A stretch of DNA of 64,000 bases from contig JAEVHH010000001.1 of assembly GCA_017607445.1 (NCBI GenBank), positions 7,130,001 through 7,194,000 of the forward strand. Direction: 5' to 3'. This DNA comes from Histoplasma ohiense (taxonomy: Eukaryota; Ascomycota; Eurotiomycetes; Onygenales; Ajellomycetaceae). Numbering within the stretch: position 1 is the first letter of the stretch; every line of letters begins with the position of its first letter. Below the pieces are notes generated by a model that was not told the origin of the DNA, made no database searches, and saw only the letters and a list, made by a program, of their open reading frames with translations. The position numbers were made by a program, and so were the translations under genes. This document shows positions 21,827 through 32,677 of this stretch, piece after piece.

Positions 21827-24800
21827 TGCTGAAAAAAAGTCCCATATTTTGTCTTCTATCTTCTTCCCCAGCCAAAAACCAAGCAGATGGAAGCGAGGTG
21901 GCATCGTAAAAACCATTCAAGGTACTAATTATCTAGGCTTGGCCCGCGCACCCGCCGCTGGGTCCTGGCTCCGGGCTCCTGGCTCCTGGAGGATGGAGCG
22001 ATCGCAGCCTCCGAAGACCCCAAGGGACCCCAGGGATCAATACCTCTCCAGCTCCAGGGTGGGCCTTGAGGTGGATAGATGGGTGTACCCACAAAATACA
22101 CACAGCTCCAAGATATTCCATGCCACTGGCACACTGGGCACCACTGGGTTGTACCCCAGCTGGCCGCTGTGGGGAGCGGGAGGGATAATCATTCATTCCT
22201 CTAGGCTTCGCGAACAACTTTCTCTTTTTAGGGTTTGGGATTGCTGGTTGAAGATAAGAAGGTTACATATACCGTATACGCACGCATGTGCGAATACTAG
22301 TATGAATGAATAGCATTATCCGTCCTGTGCCGCCTGCGGGGAACATATATACAGCCTCCATCGTCGAATTTTTCCGCAAAAACAATCGCAGGAACAAGAT
22401 GCAAAAAAAAGAAGACGCAGCGAACCGTTCTCTGCGTTCTCTACACCCAGCAATATAATGCCGAGGCATAGGACGCTAGGGCTGGAAATCCCTTCCTTCG
22501 CCCCTCATGTTTCTCCTCCTCCCCCTCAACCACCACCACTCCTCTTAACTCGTGAGCGACGGGCATATGGGAGGATTTGGGACCTTTCTCCACCATTCCA
22601 TCCTCTATTCTTCTATCCGACCCGAGAGCCTGCAGACAACAGCCATAACTTGGAAAGGCCCCAAGAATCCCCCCTTACCGCGCGAAGTCTGGGGCTGAGT
22701 CTGCCAAGCCAAGCCAGGTTCAAAATCTATCTCGAAAACCCCCCCGAGTCCCACCCACTTCGGCAATTCTCGAAAGGTTTGGCAAGTTTGAAGACGACGA
22801 AAGGGTCCAGCAGCAGCCTGACAAAAGTGTAGTGTTAGTACATGTACTGTACTATCTATATATACATAAAAGTAAAGCAAAGATTTTTTTTTTGGTTCTA
22901 CTTCCTCATTCATTATTCCTGCGAAGCCACTGCTCGCCAGGTTTTCTGTTTATTGTTTTCTCCCGTCTGGATATCCCAAAACCAAATCTGAAACCACGAA
23001 CCAGCCAATAATGGGGGCCCCCCTCCCATCCTCATCGGCTTCTGGATATCCTGCTTGCTGGAGGATCCACAATATGCAAGTTATCCAATTCTACCCGGCG
23101 GCGCGGGCACCACATAGATTATAATGGTGGTGTTGGTGTTCCGCCATCGGGATCAGTCCGCTTATGATTATTCCGTACATGTTGTCTTTTTTACCCTTGG
23201 GCTTGGAGCCACTGATTGCCAAGCTAGGGGTTGGTTTTATGGAGATGATGATCGACACAGTCTGAAGCTTCATAATAATACCTTTCTTTATCTGAAGGGG
23301 GGACAAGTGAAGCAAAAAGTTTGGCAAACTGTGGACCTACGATTGAATTAAATACTCTATCTGTATGATTCTTCCTGGAGTTAGATCACTCAACCGGCCC
23401 TCATGCGTCCCGGACTCAAAACACAGAATTGTTGTTTCTAATCCCTGGCGTCGAGCCGAAACAAATACGCGTGTTCAGGCTAGTGAGTGTCTACTAGCGC
23501 AACAGAAAAGCCCATGGAGAAAAAGAATTTTGAGTTTGCCTGAGTCATGCACGAAATAATAATGCCCACCAATTATTCTTCAAAGCAACAGCCCCCTTCC
23601 CTCCCCTTCCAGGCATAGCAATCAACTGTGCGTTGGCAAACACTTTGTTTACTGGTCAGAAATGGCCACAATGGACAGAAACTATTTCTCCCAAACTGAC
23701 CAACGGGGCCAATTGGTTCTTCTGGGATGGCAAGGCATGGCATGGCACATGCTCATGCTTTTTGTCTGCTTTTGTCTGAAATCCTGTGAACCAAGCATCT
23801 GGCATCCCTCCCAAAACCAAACACTTCGCACAGACATGCAACGAATCAACGAACATCGCCGACACTACGGAGCGCTGGCCGCGACTTGGCCAAGAAATGA
23901 GCAATGCACGGCACATTGACGGGATACCCTAGTTCGGACTCCCGGCCAATGGAAGCCAGCAGGTATGAAGGGCAATTTTTTTTTTTTTTTTTTTCAAAAT
24001 ATACAACCTGTCGAAAACCCGATAGTGGCAGATCCAACCCCGGCAATCCTTCCTTGGATCACTCATATGGAAATAACGCACAAGCTTGACAGCCCATTTT
24101 TGACTCGTCGGCTGCTGGCTTGGCTGTTTCCCCCGACGGTTAGCGCTGGCTGTGCAGCATGGGGGCTTGGTGATAGGACTGTAACCAATGCTGGCGCTTT
24201 GATGATATGACGTAAGCTGCAGTATCCTGAAACCCAACGGCATCGTCATTCGTTAGGCCGAGAGGACGCGGGATGGTTACTATTGACTTCGTTGAAAAGG
24301 CACAAAGAGGTGAAAAGTGGGCTGAATGCCGAGATATGCCGAACACGCAGTAGGCTAGCCAAGACTTTGGGTCTGGCGTTCCCCGGTATCCTCAACTGAA
24401 ATTTAGTCCAAGCACAGGGGGGCCAGCAGATATCGCCCCTAGTCAGAGCGACGCATTATTGACACACTGAAAACGGCTTGGTCCGGGGTGGACTCAAATT
24501 GGTACTTTCCGCATCAGCCCTTTTGAAAGGGAATGTTGAAATCCACGGGAGAATACGATTAACTAACCGTTCCGCGAAACACACAGGAAAACCCAAAGTG
24601 GTGAGCCTACCTCACCAGGAGACACGCTTAGTCCTGGGCGGAATTCCGTGTGGTCGAGGCGTGGCGCCCAGCAATTTGGCAGTAGTTCAAATCTGCAGGA
24701 CGCAAAGCACCAGAGCTCGCTCCAATCCACGCTCGACTGTCCCAGCGCTCAAAAGCTGTTTGCAGCATCGAACGGCCCACGAACTACGGATCCCTTACCA

Positions 24801-24871
24801 CTGCCTTGGGTGTTAGAGGACGATTCGTCAGCTCTCAGCACATAAGGTTTAGTTGTTTTGTCTGAGCGCGG

Positions 24872-24872
<1 letters not shown>

Positions 24873-24903
<31 letters not shown>
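24873..24903. repeat. Poly(T), 31 nt
   Basis: Uninterrupted T run in otherwise GC-balanced DNA. Its length may be an assembly estimate. Confidence 0.9.
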
Positions 24904-24904
<1 letters not shown>

Positions 24905-25869
24905 TCGCTGGGCTGTGACTGTGATTATGTTACTGCCACGCGCTCGTGGTGCATACCCGTGATGTTGCTGTGCAGTATCATATTTTCAGACATTCCCACG
25001 GCAAGTTGATTTGACTCTCCCTATCGTTTGTTCAACCTGTTCTGCCTGTCACAGCAGAGATCTCACTCTCTGTGGGAGGAACGCTCTCGTACAAGGATTC
25101 AGGAATAGCGTTGACACGCGGAGCACAAGGACACAGGGTGATGAAAGGCCACGAAGTCTCATCACCAGGCCCAGCTAATGAACCGGCGGCAGGTCCCTCT
25201 CACCTCGGGGAAGGGAAGGCGAGAGCATAAACGCGGTTCAGCACACCAGCCTCTGTTTAGTTACATCCGTACTCGTAGAACTCTCAACAAAATCTCACAG
25301 CCCCAATCAATACCTTCGGCCTCTGATCCTGGCCTTCACACAACATGTTGTTATTCACAGTAAGAGACGAATAAATGGACAGGGCTCACGTCAACCGCCA
25401 TCCATTCATCCGCAACTGGTGATAACCGCAGTGCCTCGGCTGTATCGCGAACCAGTGCCAATTTAGCAACATCAAGCCAAAACGCGATCCTTCCTTGGCT
25501 CTCTGATGAATAGGTGCATGTGCATAACAAAAGGTGCTTAACGGCACACCTGCACGGGTACACCTGCACGGGGCAATGTGCAGAAGAATTCTGTTACATA
25601 TCTGCAAGCACACATCCTCTGTACAGTACATCTGCTTTTACAACTTACATTTTAGTCCCCGCCAGAGTCCTCATGCTCCTTTGCTCAAAAAGGAAAAGCA
25701 AAAATGCCAACATTTAAAATCAGCTCGAGTCCCACCCCCCGGAATAATTGTGGGTAACCTAAGCAATCGAGGAAGACCCAGTGCCCCACGACTCCACGAT
25801 GGGGATGGGTGGGAGTTCTCAACCTCAGAAGAATCTACAATAAGGATAATCTACCTCTCTATCTTTCAA

Positions 25870-26115
25870 TCAACATGACTGCTCAATATTGAATCAATCT
25901 CTATGAGAATAAACATCATCATCTAGCTGCTCATCTAGCTGCTCATCTATCTGATAATACTGATTTATTAGATGACTATCTGACTGTCTATCTGTCTATT
26001 TATCTGCTCACCTACTTGAATGAATGATATCTACCAATGGTATATATTGATGATAGCTAGCAATGATATATAGCGATGATATATAGCGATGATATCTAGT
26101 GATGATATTAATATC
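25870..26115. repeat. AT-rich, CpG-poor patch with short tandems
   Basis: Units CATCTAGCTGCT, CTATCTGTCTAT and GATGATATATAGC recur in degenerate form. Composition resembles the mutated repeat blocks and differs from its flanks, so this may be a small relic of a mutated element, perhaps related to the GATAGATT minisatellite of the hAT-like elements. No coding content. Confidence 0.5.
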
Positions 26116-27228
26116 AGAGCTGTACCGCAGAGCCGGCCGTTCAATCTCTTCATGGATTCGATGCGGTGCACGTGATATCATGTAAGGTCACGTTACAGCG
26201 TTTTTTTGCACAGAAAAATAATAAAGAGAGAGAGAGAGATAAAATTCGACATGGGGGCCCCCTCCTCCTTCATGCCCAGCTCAGGCCGTCTGGGTGTCTC
26301 TCCATTTTGTCTTCTACAAGGCTTTTTCTAAACAAGCATCCCAGGAAATAATGGAGCAGCCGAAGTTAAAAAATCTAAGCAGATAGTAAATGACACCGCA
26401 TTTACCTGATTCAGCAAGGTGGAAAAGGAAAAGATTGACCTACATCGAAAAAATAAAATATAAAAAAAACCATAATTTTAAATGCTTTGTTTGAGCCTTT
26501 TAATCATAAGAAAACTAACAAGTTTCACAACTTTACATTCAATAAGCTTTGTATCTTTTTAAAAAATAAATAAAACAGAGTTGAATTGACTTCCAAATTT
26601 GGCGAAATTTTTTTTTAAATTTTTTCTCGAAAATTTTCAAATTTCAAAGTTTAAAAAATATATATATTCTTCATATTGGTACCACGGTAATACCCTCGCC
26701 CATTACGAAACTTCCAGGGGTGTTTGGTGTTTGGTAGTCTGACGCAAAACAGCATTCCCCGATCTTTTCCCCTCGATGACACAATTTGTGTCGTTTTATT
26801 ATTAACCATCGAAGGGTTCTAGAAGAAATGAGAAATGCGGCTCATGCCCAGATCTCGGTGGCCCTGGGATCCATGGAATGGATTCCAGCATCACAAAACT
26901 CTCCATGTATTTCATTCGTGATGGAAGGAGTTAGTTAGTTACCAACTAGTAAAGAATGATAAATAAACATCCTCCATTCTATCTCCCAGGTCGCAGCTCA
27001 AAACCGCCAAGTCTGCACATGTTGACTAACCGGAAATGCGCGGTTGACCAGTTCTTTTGCCCGAGGTACTTACTCTTGTAAGCAGGAGACATGGGCATGG
27101 GTTTGGTCCAACGAATACAGAGTAGTTTATGTAGAGTTCTGCATGGTGGTCAACGAACTACAGAACAGTTCTAGCATACTTTGTTCCCGACATTTCAAAT
27201 ATCTTTTTCCTTTTGATCAGGTATTTTT

Positions 27229-27229
<1 letters not shown>

Positions 27230-27265
<36 letters not shown>

Positions 27266-27307
27266 AAAGAAAAGAAGAGAAGAGAAAAGAAAAGAAGAGA
27301 AGAGAAA
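27230..27307. repeat. Poly(A), 34 nt, plus AAAAG/AGAAG tandem
   Basis: A34 is followed directly by about 44 nt of AAAAG/AGAAG units. It could mark the tail of an old retroposed sequence, but no target duplication was identified. Confidence 0.85.
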
Positions 27308-28799
27308 ACGGAGAGGATGTTCGTTATGGTTCCATTCCCCTCTTTCCCGCTGCACAAGGCCAGAGCCAGAGCCAACCACTAGTTAGCATACGCAATTATT
27401 AATAAAGCATGGAGTGGAAATAGATCCGCTCCCAACGCGTTGTTGCTGCTCGATATCAGAAATCAATCAAGGAAAATCGCTTTTATCTCGGACCCAACCC
27501 CGAGCTCACACCTTGCACGAAGGTCCGAACTGGATTGCCGAGACCACCTTTCGCACCGACGGGGAACAAAAAAAAGACAACAAGGCAAACATTGCAAACA
27601 TTGCATGTAGGAAGGAGCCGAGATGGTCAAGCATTAGCATGCTCGTCATCCGGCAATATATGTACTGTACCTTGCGAGACGCCACGCACTACAGCAGCTC
27701 TCCTCCTACTCTCGGAGTGGTTGTTGGAGTTGCCTGAGCAGTTCAAAGAACAAAAATTCATTCATTCGACGCGAAAAAGTTGGTCTGTCCACGGGAACTT
27801 GAAGAGCGGGAAGGACTGTCCATAGGCGCGGCCCATCTTCCGCGTTCATTGATGGTTTGGTAACGACAGAAAACTCTGATACGCGACTTGGGAATCGCTT
27901 GTCAAAACCAAACCTGGAGTCTGGAAGGGGAAAGAAACGTATTCCCCCTCTCTACTCAAAAATGGGCCAAGAAAGAATCAATCATAAGAGGGAGAAATCA
28001 CCAAAACCGTCCCCAAGACGTTTGTTCGGTGCCGATTTTCGGAGCTCTTCGTCAAATCGCGCCATCTTGGAATCAGATAACCCCTTGCCTTCCTAGCCTG
28101 GTTCTAAGCCAACCTGGTGATCCTGAGATATTGCCGGCTGAGCCCTGGCCACCCCGAAATACGCAGACCCACTCGGCCGGTACTGGGCCACAATGCCAAC
28201 GGGGATGTTCGGCTGCAACTCAAGCTCTTCCCCCCTTTTATGATTCTGTCCTGAGAGGACTCGTGCAGGCGTTGTATTTTTGTTTGTGAGTGGCTGCCAC
28301 CTACCTAATATAGTCAGACGGAGATTTGGATTTTCTAGAGATTCTCATTTGGAACTAGGCCCGGAGGAGTGTTGGAGGCATGCTGCTTGATCACTCTAAC
28401 TCACTGAGGCTTGGGTCAGGCTTGGGTGAGGCTATTGGTCAGGCAAAATCACCCAAGTGGGGTGAGAAGATGTAACCTTCCGGCTAAACCTTCCCAGGTT
28501 TGGCTGGGCGCCAGCGCGACACAATCCTGTTTCGCCCCCACGTGACATCTCATTTGCAGGCCGGGAAGGAGCCGCGAGGGAGGCATAAGAAGCTAATTCG
28601 CCCAAGAGCCGATTCGAGGTTGTGGAACCTTAGCAAGAGAGATCATAATTCTCATCACACTTTGAGTCTGTGCTTCTGTATTGCGGCATGATAAATGTTT
28701 TAGAGGGTGTTTGTATGATCTTATTATTAATCCAGTCAGTCAACAACTTACATTTTCCACACAAACATTTCCGGCACTTGTACCTGGGATGTGTACAAA

Positions 28800-29215
28800 A
28801 TTAAGAGCAAGCTACATCATGTGATTGGACAGTTCATAATGCTCTCACACCACCGCACAAACAGATCTTTCTCTGTTTTCACACTGATCCTGCAGGCAAG
28901 CAGTACAAACTCTCACTGTTCTGGAATCTAAAGGATCCAGTGATGGCAGTGGAGCTACCAGTCTTCTGGCCCTGGGATAACCTTAACATCCTCTCTGCTC
29001 ATCTGGTACAGATACGAGGGGGAGGGGTATCTCCAAGAAGCTGAGTATGCCAATGCTCCGCCCTTCGCCTATATTGGTGAGGTAGACGAGCACGTAGCCA
29101 GATGGTGGACTGCTGCCTTAGTCCCCAGCAAAGGTTAGATGGCTATCGTCTCTCGGCGGGATGAGGGAGAGCACGAAGGAGCAGAGCGTGACATTATATC
29201 TTGATAATGCTCCTT
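28800..29215 (+). pseudogene. Relic of an unrecognised protein-coding gene
   Basis: Two consecutive segments read like real protein. One contains PPHKQIFLCFHTDPAGKQYK, FWNLKDPV and LPVFWPWDNLNILSAHL. After a frame change near 29010 the next contains RYEGEGYLQEAEYANAPPFA, YIGEVDEHVARWWTAALV and, past a TAG where Trp would fit, MAIVSRRDEGEHEGAERDII. Trp/aromatic content and balanced composition are unlike neighbouring ORFs. No ATG or complete frame exists, so I read it as a decayed or truncated gene. The family is not recognised. Confidence 0.35.
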
Positions 29216-30728
29216 TGAGGTGGACAATCTGACATTGGATTGTCCTCTGGATTTCAATATTGTTGCGCCAGCGCAGATGTTGGGTGTCTGGTGAGCAGGG
29301 CGACCCAGAACCGGACCTTGGGTCTCTTCCCGTTCGGCTCTCCGGTCCTTTCATCATCACGCACATTATCAACTACGTCCTCGTCTATCGTGTCCGTCGA
29401 AGAATCCCTACATAGGGCCAGAGGGATATGGGCCAAGGCGGACAGCCGCGCGGAAATGTCTTTTGGGCGCAAATGAATGAATGATTAGATTAGCGAAATG
29501 GGATGGCGGGCGAAATTGGGACGTTGTGGCACATCCAATGAAATCATGTCGGCATCCGTGGCCACGATTTCCGGGCTAGAATGCTATACGGCACGCTGAG
29601 GGGGCGACTAAATGGACAAACCCTGGATATGGGATATCTCCCCAATCGTGGTACTTTTATCACGCCAGTGGATTTGCTTAACTATCAGCGAAGTAAACTC
29701 GGCCAAGAATCCTAATTTGGATCCCTTCTTCGGATCCCTTGAATAATTCGTCCCAGTATTGCACTTTTATTATTCATGATACCGCTCCTTGGCCACTGAT
29801 CGACCCGAAGCTGCCAATTATGAATAACTACATAATTAAATAGAGAGAGAAAAAAACGTGACAGAACTGAGGTAAACCCAAATTACGTGCGTCCTTTTCT
29901 TTTTCAGCGTCCTAACCCAAATTGTCTTATGCCCCAATCTTTACGCGGATCAATGCGTGGGGATAGCAAACATAAAAGTAATGGTCAGCGTTAGCGAGTG
30001 TATCAACAGCAATGTGTTCCTGTGCTGCCGAGCGATCATTCAAAAACGTCCTTCCTCAGACAAATTAGGAGACCTATCGTAGGGGAGTGCGTTCCTAAGA
30101 TCCCATCAATGAATGTTGCCGCTCGGTCGTTGCCTTCTTCATCCCCCTGTTCCTGCTTCGTGTTCTACATGGGATGGCATGGTAAAATATTCCCCGTGAT
30201 GAGTTTTCAGCAGCCCATGGTATTCGACATATATAACCATCCAAAGGGGCGACTTAACTGGAGGACGTTCATAAATACTCCCAGATTCGTCGACCGAGTG
30301 TCGGTACTTCAGTTATCCGGTGCAAAAGGATGGAGATCATTGGCATTGCTTCGTGAAGGGAGGGGAAATGGGTACATATGGCAAATACGAAACCGCGGGA
30401 ACAGAATGGGGAATGAACTGTTGAGGAGGAATCATACCAGCACTATAGGTGCTATGGATTGGCTGTTGGAACGGTGTTACCGTTTGATATTCGGCACACT
30501 GTCTTCGAAATTGGGAACTGTCTAATGCTGCTTGAGAGGAGACTTCCGCACACTTAGATCGTTTTCAGGCATATTTCCAGGTTGATATTTGTCGGTATCT
30601 GAATCTTGTTCCTCGGTCCCGTGCTTTATCCTATTCTTGGTCGTCCTCAGAACCATTGTGCGTTTCTCTGTCACAAAAATCTCTGAATTTGCATCTTGTG
30701 ATGGCAGTGCGTTAGATAGGACATAGCT
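29216..30728. other. Intergenic; no supported gene
   Basis: The longest frame with an ATG, 30109-30525 (+), shows no domain. 29230-29480 has open frames on both strands without recognisable content. I see nothing else. Confidence 0.35.
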
Positions 30729-31150
30729 CTAAAAATAGAGGTGTAACCAACCAATTTCGCCCCTTTCATAGCGCTCTTCCGCTTCTCTCACACGGTATAT
30801 CTCATTCAAAATGTCTAATTTCTCAGGGGGTTTAATATTTCGCTCTACTTCTTTGCTGGCATATCGAAGCTTCCGTGCAGAGCAACGGCTCTTCCGGAAT
30901 ATGTGAATAAGTAGTTGTATACGGTCTGTTATTTATAAGCATTAGAAATGAAGAGGAGATTTGGTCATCGTACCATGTTTTTTAAGATGGTCTGGCTCAT
31001 TGTGTATCACATTAGAAGGCCACCAACCTGGCGTAGTGTTTTCAGGATCCCGAGCTTTTCCCCCATTATATAGATGCTTAGCTTGATTTCGTGAGAAAAC
31101 AATACAAGAATCAACCGAAATTGCGATGCACTGAGCTCCCTTGACCGTTT
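30729..31150 (-). pseudogene. DUF2841 / YDR124W-like gene, N-terminus lost
   Basis: Exon 30974-~31150 reads KHLYNGGKARDPENTTPGWW and VIHNEPDHLKK. A 48-nt intron (30926-30973, GTACGA..AACAG) splits an Asp codon. Exon 30729-30925 continues RIQLLIHIFRKSR, KPPEKLDILNEIYRVREAEE and RYERGE and ends at TAG. This is the YDR124W-like helical-bundle domain (Pfam DUF2841), whose hallmark is YNGGK...DPE..PPWWP..V.H.EPDHL followed by a helical IYRVREAEELYERG segment. Function is unknown; family members include a protein of the Aspergillus hrmA-associated subtelomeric cluster. Frame and splice sites are intact here, but upstream of about 31150 the sequence turns into an opposite-strand LINE, so the start and N-terminal half are missing. 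Confidence 0.7.
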
Positions 31151-31676
31151 CTCCGACATCCTGGAACACAAATACAATGTGCAACTCAACCGACTTGAGA
31201 AACGCCAACCGCATGTTGTACTGCCGTGGTGGACCCCACCTCTTACCTGCATAAAGGATTCGGCCAATGACGTGATCAAGAAACACGACACCATGGAACT
31301 GACGACGATGCGCATCTACACAGGTGGGAGTGACATCAACGGTCACGTAGGGGCAGCAGCAGTGGCACCCTCACTCCAGGACAACAGCATCTGCACGAAA
31401 CGGACTCAATACATGGGTGTATCCAGTACCTCCACGGTGTACTCGGCGGAGCTCAAGGGCCTGGTGTTGGCTCTTCAGATGGTAATTGATATCCATGCAA
31501 CTGGCACTTCCCCCGGGAAATGCGCCATCTTTACCGACAACCAAGCCGCCATCCAAGCGATTTGGAACCCCAAGCATTCGTCGGGCCAGTATATCCTCGT
31601 CGAAGCTATACAAACACTCGATCGACTGCGAGACCTTGGATGGGAGGTGCAATTTTACTGGATCCCAGCACACGTC
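31150..31676 (+). mobile_element. Non-LTR (LINE) fragment: RNase H domain
   Basis: The + strand reads LPWWTPPLT, then an RNase H domain: IYTGGSDINGHVGAAAV (first catalytic Asp region; the usual DGS is GGS here), YSAELKGLVLAL (Glu), IFTDNQAAIQAI (Asp) and FYWIPAHV. This is the layout of the RNase H at the C-terminal part of fungal Tad/I-type LINE ORF2. Bases show no CpG loss, so it escaped the mutation seen in other repeats. It is cut at both ends: the 5' border lies in the DUF2841 gene and the 3' border is at about 31676, before the expected G-x-x-GNE-x-AD motif. Confidence 0.75.
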
Positions 31677-32090
31677 TGGTTCTCTTCTTGGATTGTCAGT
31701 CTAATATCACTGTGTCGGTTAACAATCTTCAACTTAGGTTTGGATTGCAACTGTACCTGATGGGTTTTGATCATTGACTCCAGGAGCGCAATATACGCAA
31801 ATAGGGTCCTGGCGTCTGTGAGGATTACTGCACAGTCAAAGTCATCTAATTTATGGATATGCCATCTCATATATTCTTCCAGCCTCTTCTGGATGTAGCC
31901 CACCTCTTCCTGACTTAGAGGTTTATACATTTGCTGAAAAGGCATTATCAGTTGGCTCTCTGTAAGAGCTGTATGGATTGATTGAGTCCAATCTGCTACA
32001 GGTCTCGAGGGCTGGAGATTCAGTGGATTTCTGAATGATATGGATGGCTTCCCCGGCAGCGCTTTTTTCACAGCATACAGAACTATGGAC
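31655..32090 (-). CDS. Unidentified open segment between LINE and mariner remnants
   Basis: The minus frame from about 32090 to 31655 is open for some 140 codons, with balanced composition (LSQEEVGYIQKRLEEYMRWH, DDFDCAVILTDARTLFAYIA). I recognise no family. Upstream it runs in a shifted frame out of mariner sequence, so there is no credible start; it is probably part of a broken gene or an unknown transposon segment. Base composition is ordinary. Confidence 0.3.
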
Positions 32091-32520
32091 TGCCAATTCC
32101 CAAATGCATGTTGCCTGCATTGTGGAAGTGACCTTTTGCACTTCACCCTTTCGCGCCCACAACATCAACACATCAGTCAAGAAATATTTTAAAACCCTGT
32201 TCAGTGTTCTCCTTATAGAACTCCCAATTCTGCTTAATAAGAGCCTTTAGCTTAGCAAAGAACCCTTCAATTGGATTGAGATCTAGTGAGTATAGTGGCA
32301 AATAGACCAACTTGACACCTGCATTTATGCATATTGCTGAATTTTCTTGAAGTGATGAAAAGATGCATTGTTTATAATGATAACATATTTAGACTCTTGC
32401 TGCTTCTCAAGATACAGTCAAGAGCAAAACACATTCTTGTAATTTCTGAGCATCACAGCCAAGACACCAGTCAGAAAGTCCAAATAAAATGACCACTATT
32501 TGTAATTCAAATAATGTGAC
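32085..32520 (-). pseudogene. Tc1/mariner-type DDE transposase remnant
   Basis: The minus strand reads VIIINNASFHHFKKI (second catalytic Asp block, D now N), then AGVKLVYLPLYSLDLNPIEG with FFAKLKALIKQNW (the PPYSPDLNPIE signature with the third catalytic acid), then CVDVVGAKG and SAKGHFHNAG at the C-terminus. Several stops (TGA, TAG) interrupt the frame. The catalytic C-terminal half is present; the N-terminal DNA-binding part was not found. Part of the sequence is AT-rich, so it sits at the border of the mutated zone. Confidence 0.7.
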
Positions 32521-32677
32521 AACTAAATTCATTCTTAACACTGTAGAAGCCAGTAGAAATATCTTATGTATTCTACTAATAAGACAGGAAAAATAAAATC
32601 CCCGGCCTTCTCAGACCCTCATTTTGGAAATAGATTAGAATATATATAAGAGTGTATAGTGTTTTAGTGTACACCGG

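Larger units (their letters stand above)
17601..28740. other. Gene-poor region of about 11 kb, no convincing gene
   Basis: Ordinary GC but with no ORF showing a domain, codon bias or plausible splice chain. It holds a GGT run (17721-17746), GTACATGTACCTGTACC-like direct repeats (about 18112-18145), a (CGCACG)-type tandem (about 19752-19800), TACGGAGTACGGAGTA words (18256, about 20230), a CCAAAA tandem (21148-21198), an (AAAAT)n tract (21765-21826), T31 (24873-24903), A34 followed by GA-rich DNA (27230-27307), and an AT-rich patch at 25870-26115. It could be an extended regulatory domain of the C2H2 gene or hold non-coding transcripts. Confidence 0.45.

Noticed and set aside
22458..22832. Pro-rich + strand ORF of 124 codons
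   Set aside because: No recognisable family, Pro/Ser bias from pyrimidine-rich DNA, no promoter or splice support.
30109..30525. Possible + strand gene of about 138 codons
   Set aside because: No domain, no splice context, and composition like intergenic DNA; the longer version starts with GTG.
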